Shown in pieces: positions 1 to 9,600 of a stretch of 42,645 bases of DNA. Positions within the stretch are counted from its first letter, which is position 1. Every line of letters starts with the position of its first letter. Source of the DNA: Candidatus Krumholzibacteriia bacterium (GTDB taxonomy: Bacteria > Krumholzibacteriota > Krumholzibacteriia > JAJRXK01); the NCBI GenBank assembly GCA_035268685.1, contig DATFKK010000114.1:1-42645 (forward strand), given 5' to 3'. Under the pieces are notes generated by a model. That model saw only the letters and a program-made list of their open reading frames with translations, was not told the origin of the DNA and ran no database searches. A program made the translations under genes and the position numbers.

Positions 1-298
<298 letters not shown>

Positions 299-344
299 GC
301 CGACGACTCCCCGCGGCAGGTATCAGACACACCGGTGACGAACG

Positions 345-385
345 AGAGAGGGCGGAACCCTTGCGGCTCCGCCCTCCCTCTTCTC
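345..385 (+). terminator. Terminator-like hairpin after the receiver-domain gene
   Basis: An exact 8-bp stem, AGGGCGGA (349-356) with TCCGCCCT (368-375), is extended by flanking GAG/CTC pairs and followed by a pyrimidine-rich stretch (CCCTCTTCTC). There is no long T run. It sits about 50 bases after the stop codon, where a transcription end is expected. Confidence 0.55.
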
Positions 386-613
386 GCTGGCCGACCGGGC
401 CACATGGTGTGGACGTGGTCACCGGTCGCCGTTCCTTCGAGCGGCGGACACTCCCTGCCCGAGGTCGCCGCGAGCCGACCGGGGCATCTCGTCCGGACGA
501 TGCCACCCGGCGGCATGGGTGGAGGAACAGATTCAAGCTAGAACCGGCGGCGCGTCCGGTCGATGAAGCGAATGCACCGTTTTGGGGCGCCGCCGTGCGT
601 CAGCGCCGCCGCG
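386..613. other. Intergenic stretch with no supported gene
   Basis: Between the hairpin at 345-385 and the end of the FecR gene at 614 I see no frame with a plausible start, ribosome site and protein-like composition. The open frames here are Arg/Pro-rich, as expected from high-GC noise. No clear promoter or structured RNA was seen. CGTCAGCGC occurs several times between 597 and 660, but without organised spacing. Confidence 0.5.
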
Positions 614-1450
614 TCAGCGCGACGCGGTGACCAGGCGCTCCCGCAGGTCCGTCAGCGCGTCCCGCTCGCCGGGGCGCATGGAGCCGGCGTCGATCGTCGA
701 TCCGTCGAGCGCGAGGGTGAGACGCCCACCGGGTCCGATCGTCCGCGTGGAGCCGTCCGGCAGCTTCGCCTGCACGTCCCCGTCGAGCACACAGATGCAC
801 ACGGTGCCCGGCGAGTTCATCACGCTGAAGGCCGTGCCGGTGATCTCGAGCGTGGCCGCCTCGGTGTGAAGTGCGTACCGGGCCCCCTCGAACTCGGGAC
901 CGGTCGCGACCCGGAACGTACCGTCTCCCAGCACGTCCGAATCGATGGTCCGCGCGAACCAACGGCCGGGCGGCGTGGGAATGGTGACGTCGGTCCCTCC
1001 GTTGATCTGCAGGGCCATGGCGTCGGTCACGACCTCCATCTGTCCGCCTTCGGGCATCTGTACGCGGCAGCCCGGCTGGATCGCCGCCTGCAGCGGAGAG
1101 AGGTCGTCGCACGGCACGCGCGCGCCGTCGACCATCACGTAGTCGGTCCCGGCGGCGTGGACCACGGTCCAGTCGGCCGAGTAGTTCAGCACTCCGATCA
1201 TGATCGCGAGGGCCGCGGCGACGGCGACCGGCGCAGCCCACGTGAAGATGCGACGCCCGGCACGGCGTCGTCCGCCGGCTCGGCGCGCCGGGCGCGCGGA
1301 CTTCTGGAACTCACCGCGTACGAACTGCTCGCGCATGGCCGCCCGGAAGTCGGGATCGGCCTCGGCGACGGGAAGTGAACGCACGGCGTTGCGGCCGGCG
1401 CGCTGGGCGTCGGTCCACTCGTCGTGGGAATCGTGGTGCGTGTCGTTCAT
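614..1450 (-). CDS. FecR-domain anti-sigma/sigma regulator, single-pass membrane protein
   Basis: This 278-residue protein has a hydrophilic cytoplasmic N-terminus (1-68), one membrane helix (about 70-88, WAAPVAVAAALAIMIGV) and a periplasmic C-terminal half. The C-terminal half contains a FecR-type beta domain with the signature region around ALHTEAATLEITGTAFSV, followed by VLDGDVQAKLPDGS and IGPGGRLTLA. Family knowledge: FecR proteins sense a periplasmic signal and control a partner ECF sigma factor. Its ATG overlaps the stop of the upstream ECF sigma gene by 4 bases (1447-1450), so the two are almost certainly translated together as a regulator pair. No TonB-dependent receptor lies nearby, so the classical FecA-FecR-FecI arrangement is incomplete here and the signal is unknown. 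Several Cys residues occur in the periplasmic part. Confidence 0.8.
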   Translation of the reverse strand: MNDTHHDSHDEWTDAQRAGRNAVRSLPVAEADPDFRAAMREQFVRGEFQKSARPARRAGGRRRAGRRIFTWAAPVAVAAALAIMIGVLNYSADWTVVHAAGTDYVMVDGARVPCDDLSPLQAAIQPGCRVQMPEGGQMEVVTDAMALQINGGTDVTIPTPPGRWFARTIDSDVLGDGTFRVATGPEFEGARYALHTEAATLEITGTAFSVMNSPGTVCICVLDGDVQAKLPDGSTRTIGPGGRLTLALDGSTIDAGSMRPGERDALTDLRERLVTASR

Positions 1451-2157
1451 GCGTCCAACATCTCCCGCAGGATCTCACCGAGCGCCTGCAGTGCTCGCGA
1501 GTACCGCTTGCGGATCGCGGCGTGGCTGGATCCGAGGATCTCGGCCACCCGATCGTGGGTGTGGCCCTGGTAATCGTGCAGCACGATCACCTCGCGGGCC
1601 GATTCCGGCAGCCGCATCAGGGCCTCCTGGACCAGGGCTTCTCGCTCGCTGGCGAGCGCTCCCTGCTCCGGATCCGGACCACCGTCTCGCAACACATGGG
1701 CCAGTTCCGGCTGGTCGTCGATCGACGCGGACTGTCGCTCCATGCGGTCCGAGGCCGATCTCCACCGGTCCCGTGCCACATTGTACGTGATCGTCGTCAG
1801 CCAGGGCCCCGGATCCCGATCCGGGTCCAGACGATCGATCGCGCGGTGGACCTTCAACAGCACGTCCTGGGTCGCGTCCTCGGCCGCCGCTCGGTTCCCG
1901 AGCAGGCGCACGGTCAGACCGTACACGTACGGGAAGTAGCGGTCGAAGAAACGGCCCAGTGCGTCGGGGTCGCGGTCGCGCACTCGCAGCAGCTCTTCGC
2001 GCGGCGGGGGCTCGATGTCGCGTCCCGGCGCAGCCGGTCCGGCCTCACGTGTCTCGTCACGTTCTACGGATTCGTGAGACGAGTGTGTCGGGTCGGGTGA
2101 CGAGGTCACGGGCTTCCAGGGGGCTCGTACCGACGGGGGTACGTGAAGGGACTCCAT
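1447..2157 (-). CDS. ECF-type RNA polymerase sigma factor
   Basis: This 236-residue protein has an unusually long, disordered N-terminal extension of about 50 residues rich in Pro/Ser/Glu. The sigma-70 region 2 follows (FFDRYFPYVYGLTVRLLGN, then EDATQDVLLKVHRAI with the conserved DA-Q-VF-like core) and then region 4 (LPESAREVIVLHDYQGHTHDRVAEIL, ending in a recognition helix SHAAIRKRYSRALQALG). It should direct RNA polymerase to a specific promoter set and be held by the FecR-domain protein encoded directly downstream with a 4-base overlap. The ATG at 2157 follows a GGAGA ribosome site. It is divergent from the FAD/polyferredoxin gene at 2290, which may belong to its regulon. That link is inference from position only. 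Confidence 0.88.
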   Translation of the reverse strand: MESLHVPPSVRAPWKPVTSSPDPTHSSHESVERDETREAGPAAPGRDIEPPPREELLRVRDRDPDALGRFFDRYFPYVYGLTVRLLGNRAAAEDATQDVLLKVHRAIDRLDPDRDPGPWLTTITYNVARDRWRSASDRMERQSASIDDQPELAHVLRDGGPDPEQGALASEREALVQEALMRLPESAREVIVLHDYQGHTHDRVAEILGSSHAAIRKRYSRALQALGEILREMLDA

Positions 2158-2289
2158 GGATTCTCCAATGTATCACGCAGTCGCAACGTGTCGACGCCGA
2201 CAGTCGTCCTCGGACGCGTTACGGTTCCTGGGCCCTCTGCTCTTCGACTTCCACCCCTGTCACCCGATGACTTCGATGGAGGACCATTG

Positions 2290-4602
2290 ATGCCCGGCCC
2301 CGCCGGCTCGCTCGCACGCCGTCTCACCGAACCCGTCCGCAGATACACCCGTTGGCTCCACACCGGCTGGCCCGCCGGTACCGTCGAGAAGCTCCCCGAG
2401 GCGAACGAGGACGGTTCCACACGCGTCCCGGGCCTCTACCTGGTGGGCGACCTCACCGGGATCCCGCTGTTGAAGTTCTCGGCCGACACCGGCGCCCGCG
2501 CGGTGCGCACGATCGCCGACGACCCCGACTTCCTGCCCACGCGCGACCCCGACGACGATGTCCGCGACCTCGTGATCATCGGTGCCGGCGTGGCCGGCAT
2601 GTCGGCCGCACTCGAAGCGCGCGAGGCCGGTCTGGACTTCGTGGTCCTCGAGGCCAGCGAGCCCTTCTCGACCATCGTGAACTTCCCGCGGCGCAAGCCG
2701 ATCTACACCTACCCCACCGACATGCAGCACGCCGGCGACATGCGATTCCGCGCCGACGTGAAGGAGGACCTGCTCACCGAGCTGCGCGAGCAGACGATCG
2801 AGCAGGGGATCGTTCCGCAGCCCGGTCGCGCGACGCGCGTGCAGCGCTCCGGCGGACGTCTGCTCGTCGAACTGGCGAACGGCGAGCCCATCCGGGCCCG
2901 CCGCGTGATCGTGGCGATCGGCCGCAGTGGCGACTTCCGGAAGCTGAACGTGCCGGGCGAAGAACTCGACAAGGTCAGCAACCGTTTGCACGACCCCAAG
3001 GACTACTGCGATCGCGACGTCCTCGTCGTGGGCGGGGGCGACAGCGCGGTGGAATCGGCCGTGGCCCTGGCCGAATGCGGCGCCCGGGTCACGCTCAGCT
3101 ATCGCCGGGATCAGTTGACCCGTCCCAAGCCCGACAACGTCGAGGCCCTGGATCGAGCCAGCGAGGAGCACGGCCTACGTCAGATGCTCGGCAGCCAGGT
3201 GAAGCGTATCGACGAATCGAGCGTCGAGCTCGAGACCGCCGACGGCACCGAGACCATCGACAACGACAACGTGTTCACCATGATCGGCCGGGATGCCCCC
3301 CTGGACTTCTTCCGTCGCAGTGGCGTGCCGATCCGTGGCGAGTGGCGCACGTCGACCAAGCTGTCGTTCGTGGCCATCCTTCTGGCGGCGATCTTCGTCT
3401 ACCACTGGAAGACCAGCGCGGGAATCCCGATCTACTCGTGGTTCCAGGAGAACGGCTGGTTCCCCTTCAACATCGGGTCGCCGTCCGATCCTTCCACGTT
3501 CCTCGGCACACTCACGCTCAGCGCCAAGAGCCCCGGTTTCTACTACACCTTCGCGTACTCGTCCGCGGTGCTCCTCTTCGGTATCGCGCGCATCCGCCGG
3601 AGGAAGACGCCGTACATCACGGTGCAGACCCTCACGCTGACGGCGATCCAGGTGATCCCGCTGTTCCTGTTGCCGTACCTGGTCCTGCCGTGGATGGGCC
3701 ACAACGGCTTCTTCGATTCGGGACTCGCGAAGACCGTGGCCGACAACCTCTTCCCGGTGACCGAATGGGACGCCCACGGACGCGAGTACTGGCGCGCCTT
3801 CGGTCTGATCCTGGCCTGGCCGTTGATGATCTGGAACGTGTTCACCGACCAACCGCTCGTGTGGTGGCTGGTGATCGCCTTCGCCCAGACCTTCGTGATC
3901 ATTCCGGCCATGATCTATTTCTGGGGCAAGGGCGCGTACTGCGGTTGGGTGTGCTCCTGCGGCGCGCTCGCCGAGACCGTGGGCGACACGCTGCGCGAGA
4001 AGATGCCCCACGGCCCGGTGTGGAACCGGGTGAACATGGTCGGCCAGGTCGTCCTGCTGGCCGCCTTCGTGCTCCTGTTCTTCCGGATCGTCGGCTGGGT
4101 ATGGCCCGACACTGCCGTCGGCGAAGCCTTCCGGGGCGCGTACATGGCGGGTCTCACGGGTCGCGGCGGCGACTGGTCCGACCTGGGCTTCCCGATGAAT
4201 TTCCTGAACTACGCCTGGATCGTCGATCTGACCATGGCCGGGATCATCGGCGTGGGTTTCTACATGCACTTCTCCGGACGCGTGTGGTGCCGCTTCGGGT
4301 GCCCGCTCGCCGCACTGATGCACGTGTACGCCCGCTTCAGCCGCTTCCGGATCCTGGCCGACAAGAAGAAGTGCATCAGCTGCAACGTGTGCACGAGCGT
4401 GTGCCACCAGGGGATCGACGTCATGAGCTTCGCGAACAAGGGCGAGCCCATGGCCGACGTCCAGTGCGTCCGCTGCAGTGCCTGCGTCCAGAGCTGCCCC
4501 ACCGGAGTGCTCGAGTTCGGTCAGATCGATCGGAAGACCGGGCGCGTGATCGCCGTCGACGCGCTGGGGGCCTCGCCGGTGAAGATGCGCGAGGGCCACT
4601 GA
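2290..4602 (+). CDS. FAD/NAD(P)H oxidoreductase fused to a membrane polyferredoxin (NapH/CcoG-like)
   Basis: The chosen start is ATG 2290, with GGAGGA at 2278-2283, giving 770 residues; the frame is open further upstream but without a better site. Residues about 46-75 (PGLYLVGDLTGIPLLKFSA) look like the closing FAD-binding segment of thioredoxin-reductase-like flavoproteins. A Rossmann FAD motif GAGVAG (98-103) and an NAD(P)H motif GGGDSAVE (248-255) follow. From about 356 the chain becomes membranous, with several helices. The membrane part holds CGWVCSC (551-557) and CRFGCP (667-672), as in NapH/NosR/CcoG-type proteins, then two 4Fe-4S clusters: CISCNVCTSVC (695-705) and CVRCSACVQSC (726-736). 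It probably moves electrons between NAD(P)H and a membrane or periplasmic acceptor through flavin and Fe-S. Direction and partner are unknown. The module order is odd (see findings). Confidence 0.85.
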   Translation: MPGPAGSLARRLTEPVRRYTRWLHTGWPAGTVEKLPEANEDGSTRVPGLYLVGDLTGIPLLKFSADTGARAVRTIADDPDFLPTRDPDDDVRDLVIIGAGVAGMSAALEAREAGLDFVVLEASEPFSTIVNFPRRKPIYTYPTDMQHAGDMRFRADVKEDLLTELREQTIEQGIVPQPGRATRVQRSGGRLLVELANGEPIRARRVIVAIGRSGDFRKLNVPGEELDKVSNRLHDPKDYCDRDVLVVGGGDSAVESAVALAECGARVTLSYRRDQLTRPKPDNVEALDRASEEHGLRQMLGSQVKRIDESSVELETADGTETIDNDNVFTMIGRDAPLDFFRRSGVPIRGEWRTSTKLSFVAILLAAIFVYHWKTSAGIPIYSWFQENGWFPFNIGSPSDPSTFLGTLTLSAKSPGFYYTFAYSSAVLLFGIARIRRRKTPYITVQTLTLTAIQVIPLFLLPYLVLPWMGHNGFFDSGLAKTVADNLFPVTEWDAHGREYWRAFGLILAWPLMIWNVFTDQPLVWWLVIAFAQTFVIIPAMIYFWGKGAYCGWVCSCGALAETVGDTLREKMPHGPVWNRVNMVGQVVLLAAFVLLFFRIVGWVWPDTAVGEAFRGAYMAGLTGRGGDWSDLGFPMNFLNYAWIVDLTMAGIIGVGFYMHFSGRVWCRFGCPLAALMHVYARFSRFRILADKKKCISCNVCTSVCHQGIDVMSFANKGEPMADVQCVRCSACVQSCPTGVLEFGQIDRKTGRVIAVDALGASPVKMREGH

Positions 4603-4669
4603 CCGGTCGGTCCCGTGTCCGGCGGTCCGGATCGGGGGTCCGGCTGGGGTCGGCTCTCGCCCTGCCAAC

Positions 4670-4699
4670 TATTGACTGAATGATCAGTTATGATATTCT
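4670..4699 (+). promoter_or_regulatory. tetR promoter overlapped by a palindromic operator
   Basis: A -35-like TTGACT (4672-4677) and a -10-like TATTCT (4694-4699) are 16 bases apart. The spacer contains the palindrome ACTGA-N4-TCAGT (4675-4688). The same TATTGACTGA(A/T)T core recurs at 5433-5454 in front of the efflux genes, which supports a shared operator for the TetR protein encoded at 4727. Confidence 0.6.
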
Positions 4700-4726
4700 A
4701 CGGGACGTCCCATCGAGGAGCGTCCC

Positions 4727-5386
4727 GTGACCGAGTCCCGCCAGAGCCGCCGAACCCGTGATCCCGAACGCAGCCGACGGGCGATCCTCGACGCCGCCCG
4801 CGACGAGTTCGTGGCACACGGCTTCACCGGGGGCCGCACGGGCCGGATCGCCGAGGCCGCCGGAGTCCCACAGGGTCTCCTGTACCACTACTTCGACAAC
4901 AAGGAAGGCCTCTTCGACGCGGTCATGGAGGACACCCTGGCGCCGTACTTCAACGGGATGCTCGACATGCTGCAGTCGGCCGAGGTCCCCGACCTGGACC
5001 TGCTCGAGGACTCGGTCCGTCGCTATTTCCAGTTCCTGCACGACAACCCCCACGTGGCCCGCCTGCTGGCCTGGTGGTTCGCCGATCAGGCCTGGGAGGG
5101 CAAGCCCCTCACCCGGAAGCAGGGCGTGGCCGAAGCCGTGGAACTGCTCGGCGCGGCCCGGATCCGCGAGGGCCAGGACGCCGGCTTCGTCCGGCGGGAC
5201 CTCGATCCCGCCCTGGTGATCAAGACCTTCATCGACATGTGCGTGATGTGGCACATGAGCAAGGGCCGACACATGCTCCACACGGCACCCGGCGAGGAGC
5301 AGGCCGACCTCGACGCCCGTTATCTCGACCACATGGTCGACGTCTTCCTGAACGGCGTCGTCGCACCGGAGCACCGCCCGCGCTGA
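4727..5386 (+). CDS. TetR/AcrR-family transcriptional repressor of the adjacent RND efflux genes
   Basis: This 219-residue protein starts at GTG 4727 with GAGGAG at 4715-4720. Residues about 12-60 form the TetR helix-turn-helix (RRAILDAARDEFVAHGF, then GRIAEAAGVPQGLLYHYFDNKEGLF), with the canonical YHYF-KE signature. The C-terminal ligand/dimer domain contains Trp-rich LLAWWFADQAW, suggesting a hydrophobic ligand pocket. By family rule it represses the neighbouring efflux operon and is released by a pump substrate. Matching palindromic sites before its own gene and before the adaptor gene support autoregulation plus control of the pump. Confidence 0.9.
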   Translation: MTESRQSRRTRDPERSRRAILDAARDEFVAHGFTGGRTGRIAEAAGVPQGLLYHYFDNKEGLFDAVMEDTLAPYFNGMLDMLQSAEVPDLDLLEDSVRRYFQFLHDNPHVARLLAWWFADQAWEGKPLTRKQGVAEAVELLGAARIREGQDAGFVRRDLDPALVIKTFIDMCVMWHMSKGRHMLHTAPGEEQADLDARYLDHMVDVFLNGVVAPEHRPR

Positions 5387-5432
5387 CGCGCGGGGCCGAC
5401 GGACCCCGATACCCGAGGCAGGAATCCCGAAG

Positions 5433-5454
5433 TATTGACTGATTACTCAATCCA
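5433..5454. promoter_or_regulatory. Probable TetR operator ahead of the RND adaptor gene
   Basis: ATTGA-N8-TCAAT (5434-5451) lies in the gap between tetR and the adaptor gene. Its left part, TATTGACTGA, is identical to the site at 4670. TTGACT at 5435-5440 could also serve as a -35 element, but I could not identify a convincing -10. Confidence 0.5.
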
Positions 5455-5556
5455 ATCCTGGGGCGCGCCGCGCGCCGGTACGGCGGAGGCGCCCCGGGGC
5501 CACTCGGGCCCGCCATCGAGACCCGACCCCACGCCCCCGACCGGAGCGAAGGAGCC

Positions 5557-6693
5557 ATGAGACCCTCGACCGCCCCACGCACCCGTCGCGTCCTGTCGCC
5601 CGCCGCGATCCTCGTCGCCCTCGTCGTGACCCTGGTGGCGGTGCCGCGCTTCGTCACCGGTCCCCCGGATCCGTCCGATGGCAGCGCCGCGGCCCGGCCG
5701 ACTCCCTCACCCGAGGACGCCGTCCGTGTCCGGATCCACGAGGTGCGTGCGCACACCGGCCCGGCCTCCGTCCACCCCCTGCGGGCGAGTGGAACGCTCG
5801 AGGCCCGCCGTCACGCTGTCCTGGCCTTCGCCGTGTCGGGCGTGGTCGACGCGGTCCTGCGCGACGAAGGAGACGAGGTCACGCCGGGAACCGCCCTGGC
5901 CCGCCTCGACCCCATCCCCTTCGAGAGTGCCGTCGAACGCGCCGAGGCCCGGGTCGACCACCTCGAGAAGAGCCTCGCCCGCAGCCGCCGGCTGCTCGAC
6001 CAACGAGCGCTGAGCGACGAGGAGTTCGACGCCCAGGATGCCGAGCTCACGGGCGCCCGCGCCGAACTGCGACTCGCGCGGTGGAATCTCGACCGCTCCG
6101 TCCTGCGCGCACCCTTCGCCGGACACGTCCTCGCCCGGCACGCCGAAGAAGGCGAGGTCGTCGGAAGCGGTGTTCCCGCCTTCGAGCTGATCGAACTGCG
6201 CTCCCTGGAGGTGGAAGCCGCGCTGCCGGCGAGCGATCTCTCCCTGGTCGACCTCGACGGACCGGTCACTCTCGTCGCCCGCGACGACCCCCGTCTGCGC
6301 GCCACCGGCTCGGTGGAACACGCTCCGCTGCAGAGTGACACACGCTCGGGGTCGGTGCCGTTGCGGTTGGTGGTCGACAACGAACATCGCCGTCTGCTTC
6401 CGGGCATGGTCGTCCAGGCCACCTTCAGTCCACGCCCGCCCACCGCCGGCGGCGAGGAGCTTCGCGTCCCGCTGAGCGCGTTGCGCATCGACGACCAGGG
6501 CCAGGCCGTGTGGCGCGTCGACGCCCGAGGGCGGGTCGAACGCGTGGATGTCGAGGTCGGTCCGGTGCGCGGCGACCGCGTGGTGATCACCGGTGGCCTG
6601 CGGGCCGGGGATCGCATCGTCGACGAGGCCCCCGATCGCCTGCGCGCCGGCGATGCCGTCGTCTCCGTGGAGCGCGGAGGTGAGCCCCGATGA
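5557..6693 (+). CDS. RND efflux periplasmic adaptor (membrane fusion protein)
   Basis: This 378-residue HlyD/AcrA-type adaptor starts at ATG 5557 (GAAGGAG at 5548-5554). Residues about 13-35 are a single N-terminal membrane helix or signal anchor. A barrel-sandwich (lipoyl-like) half motif follows (ASGTLEARRHAVLAF, GVVDAVLRDEGDEVTPGTAL). Then come an alpha-helical hairpin (about 128-185, coiled-coil-like, RAEARVDHLEKSLARSRRLL), the second lipoyl half (LRAPFAGHVLARHAEEGEVV) and beta-barrel and membrane-proximal domains. It should bridge the inner-membrane permease to the outer-membrane channel. Its stop overlaps the permease ATG by 4 bases, so the two are coupled. Regulation is most likely through the TetR at 4727. 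Confidence 0.9.
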   Translation: MRPSTAPRTRRVLSPAAILVALVVTLVAVPRFVTGPPDPSDGSAAARPTPSPEDAVRVRIHEVRAHTGPASVHPLRASGTLEARRHAVLAFAVSGVVDAVLRDEGDEVTPGTALARLDPIPFESAVERAEARVDHLEKSLARSRRLLDQRALSDEEFDAQDAELTGARAELRLARWNLDRSVLRAPFAGHVLARHAEEGEVVGSGVPAFELIELRSLEVEAALPASDLSLVDLDGPVTLVARDDPRLRATGSVEHAPLQSDTRSGSVPLRLVVDNEHRRLLPGMVVQATFSPRPPTAGGEELRVPLSALRIDDQGQAVWRVDARGRVERVDVEVGPVRGDRVVITGGLRAGDRIVDEAPDRLRAGDAVVSVERGGEPR

Positions 6694-9600
6694 GCAGCAC
6701 CACCCTCGCCGTCCGCAACTACCGCTTCGTCGTCATCTTCACCCTGGCCGCGCTCACCCTCGGAGTACTCGGTTTCGTGAAGATGCCACGACAGGAAGAC
6801 CCCACCCTTCCGGCTTTCGGTGGGACCGTTCGTGTCGTGTATCCGGTGGGAACCGCAGAAGAGGTCGAGGACCGGATCGTCGAACCGATCGAGGAGGCGC
6901 TGCACGCGCTCGAGGAGATCGACACGGTCGAGGCCACCGCGGCCGACGGCGTGGCCGTGATCACCGGCGAGTTCCGCGACGACGTCGACAAGGACGAGGC
7001 CTTCGACCTCTTCGCCCAGGCCGTGTCGGGCGTGCAGGACGACCTTCCCGACGGCGTGACCGAACTCCGCGTGATCGAACAGAAACCCAGCGCCGTCGTC
7101 GCGATCCAGGCGGCGATCCACGGCCCGGACGCCACCGACGCCGAGCTGCGCCACTGGGCCGAGGAACTCGAGGACCGCTGGAACACACTCGGCGATGCGG
7201 GTGAGATCCGGATCGAGGGAGCGCGGGAACAGCAGGTGCACGTGATGATCGATCCCGATCGGATGGCGGCGAGTGGGATCGCCCTGGGTCAGGTGAGCGA
7301 CGCCATCGCCGCCGCGAACGGTGACCTTCCCGGCGGCAGCGTGATGAGCGGCGTGCGCCGCCTGAGCATCCGGCCGAACCCGCGCTTCGAGACCCTCGAC
7401 GACATCCGCACCACGGTGCTCACGGCGGTCGACGGGCGCCCCGTGCTGCTCGGTTCCTTCGCGACGGTCCGATGGGGGAGCGAGGATCCGCAATATGTCG
7501 TCCGGCACCAGGGGGAGCCGGCCGTGGTCGTCACCGCCAAGCTCAAGGAGGGCCGCAACGTCCTCGACATGACGGCCGACGCGCGTCTCGAACTCGACCG
7601 TCTCCGCGCCGATCTTCCCGACCACCTGACGGCGTCGGTCGTGGTCGACCAGAGCGACGACGTGTCGGCGCGTCTGCGAACCTTCGGCTTCAGCCTGCTG
7701 CAGGGTGGGGCGATCATCGTCCTGTTCGTGGCGATCATCGTGGGTTGGCGGGCGGCCGTGGTGGCGATCACCGCGATGACCCTGGCCGTGGGCATCTCCT
7801 TCTGGCTGCTCGACGCCTTCGGCGTGTCGTTGCAACAGATGTCGATCGCGGGGCTCGTGGTCGTGCTCGGCCTACTGGTCGACAACGCCGTGGTCGTGTT
7901 CGAGTCGATCCTCCACGAACGTCAGAAGGGCACGCCGGCGAACGAAGCGGCGATCCGTGGAACCGATCGCGTGGCCAGCGCGGTGACCAGCGCCACCGCG
8001 ACCACGGTGGCCGCCTTCGTGCCCATGCTGTTCATGGCCGGCTCGGTCGGGGACTTCACCCGCGACATCCCGACGGTGGTCTCGCTCGTCCTGATCGTCA
8101 GTCTGGGGGTGGCGCTGTTCGTCACGCCGCTGGTGGCGATCCGGCTGTTCGGATCGCCGCGCGCGGCTCGCCCGGCCGGCCTGCAGCCGATCCTCGACCA
8201 CGTCGCCCGGCGCGGCGCCTACGCGCGGACTCTCGACTTCGTGCAGGCGCGACCTCGCGTGACCGTGCTCGCGCTGCTCCTCGCCGCCGCGGGTCTGATC
8301 GGGATCGGCACGACACTCGGCATGAACTTCTTCCCGCGCGCCGACGACAAACCCCTGTTCCTGGTGAGGGTGAAGGCGCCGCAGGGAACCAATCTGTGGA
8401 CCACGCACGAGCGTGCGATCGAGGTCGAACGTTGGATCCTGGACCATCCGCTGACGAAGTCGGTGACGACGAACGTCGGCGAGGGCAATCCGATGGTCTA
8501 CTACAACACACTGCGTGACATTCCGCGGACGAACTTCGCCGAACTCCTGGTCACCGTCCCGCGGGACGCGAGCATGGACATTCCCGATCTCGCGCGACGG
8601 ATCCGCGACCGCTTCGCCGGCGATCCGCGCTTCCGGGTCGAGACGAAGCTGCTCGTGCAGGGGCCACCCGTGGGACTGCCCGTGTCGATCCGTATCGACG
8701 GCGACGACCTCGAGCGTCTCCGCGAACACGCCGACGCATTGGCGGACGCGCTGCGCGAGATCCCGGGCGCGATCAACGTCTCGCACGACCTCAGACCGGG
8801 TGCACCACGCCTGGAGCTGCACACCGATCCGGTGAAGATCCACAAACTGGGCCTGAACTCGGCACTGGTGGCTCGGGAGATCCGATTGGCCATGGCCGGC
8901 GGCAGGGCGACCACGCTGCGCGTGAACGGCGAGGACCACGACGTGGTCGTCCGCGTGGCGGCGGAGGGCGCCGAAGGCATCGACGACCTCGAGCGGGTGC
9001 GGGTCCCGCTGCCCGGCGGAACGCCGGTTCCCCTGGCACAACTCACCCGACCCTCGTTGTCGAGCACCTACGCCCGGATCATGCACACCGACCTCGAGCG
9101 TTCGGTGATCGTGGGCGCCGACACCGACGACCGTCTGGCGACGGAGATCGTCGCCGACCTGTTGCCCGCGGTCCGCGGCCTCGACCTCGCTCCGGGCGAG
9201 AGCTGGGAAGTGATCGGCGAGGACGAGGAACGCGACGTGGCGTTCCTGTCGATGCTGCAGAACGTGGTCGTGGCCATGGGTCTGATCTACGGGATCCTCG
9301 TCCTGCAGTTCGGTTCGTTCAAACTGCCACTGGTGATCTTCACGTCGATCCCCGTGGCGTTGGCCGGTTCGGTGGCGGGGCTGCTCGTGAGCGGCTGGCC
9401 GTTCGGCTTCACCGCCTTCATCGGGTTGCTGGCCCTGGTGGGGATCGTGGTGAACGACGCGATCGTTCTCGTCGACCGGGTGAACCAGTACCGCCGCGAC
9501 GGCGAGACCCTGGACCGCGCGGTCCGTCACGCGGCCCAGTCCCGTCTGCAGCCGATCATCCTGACCACGCTGACCACGCAGGCGGGTCTGCTCCCACTCA

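Noticed and set aside
2143-2289. Earlier in-frame start for the flavin/polyferredoxin gene
   Set aside because: The extra 49 residues lack conservation-like features and overlap the sigma-factor start region; ATG 2290 has an excellent GGAGGA ribosome site.
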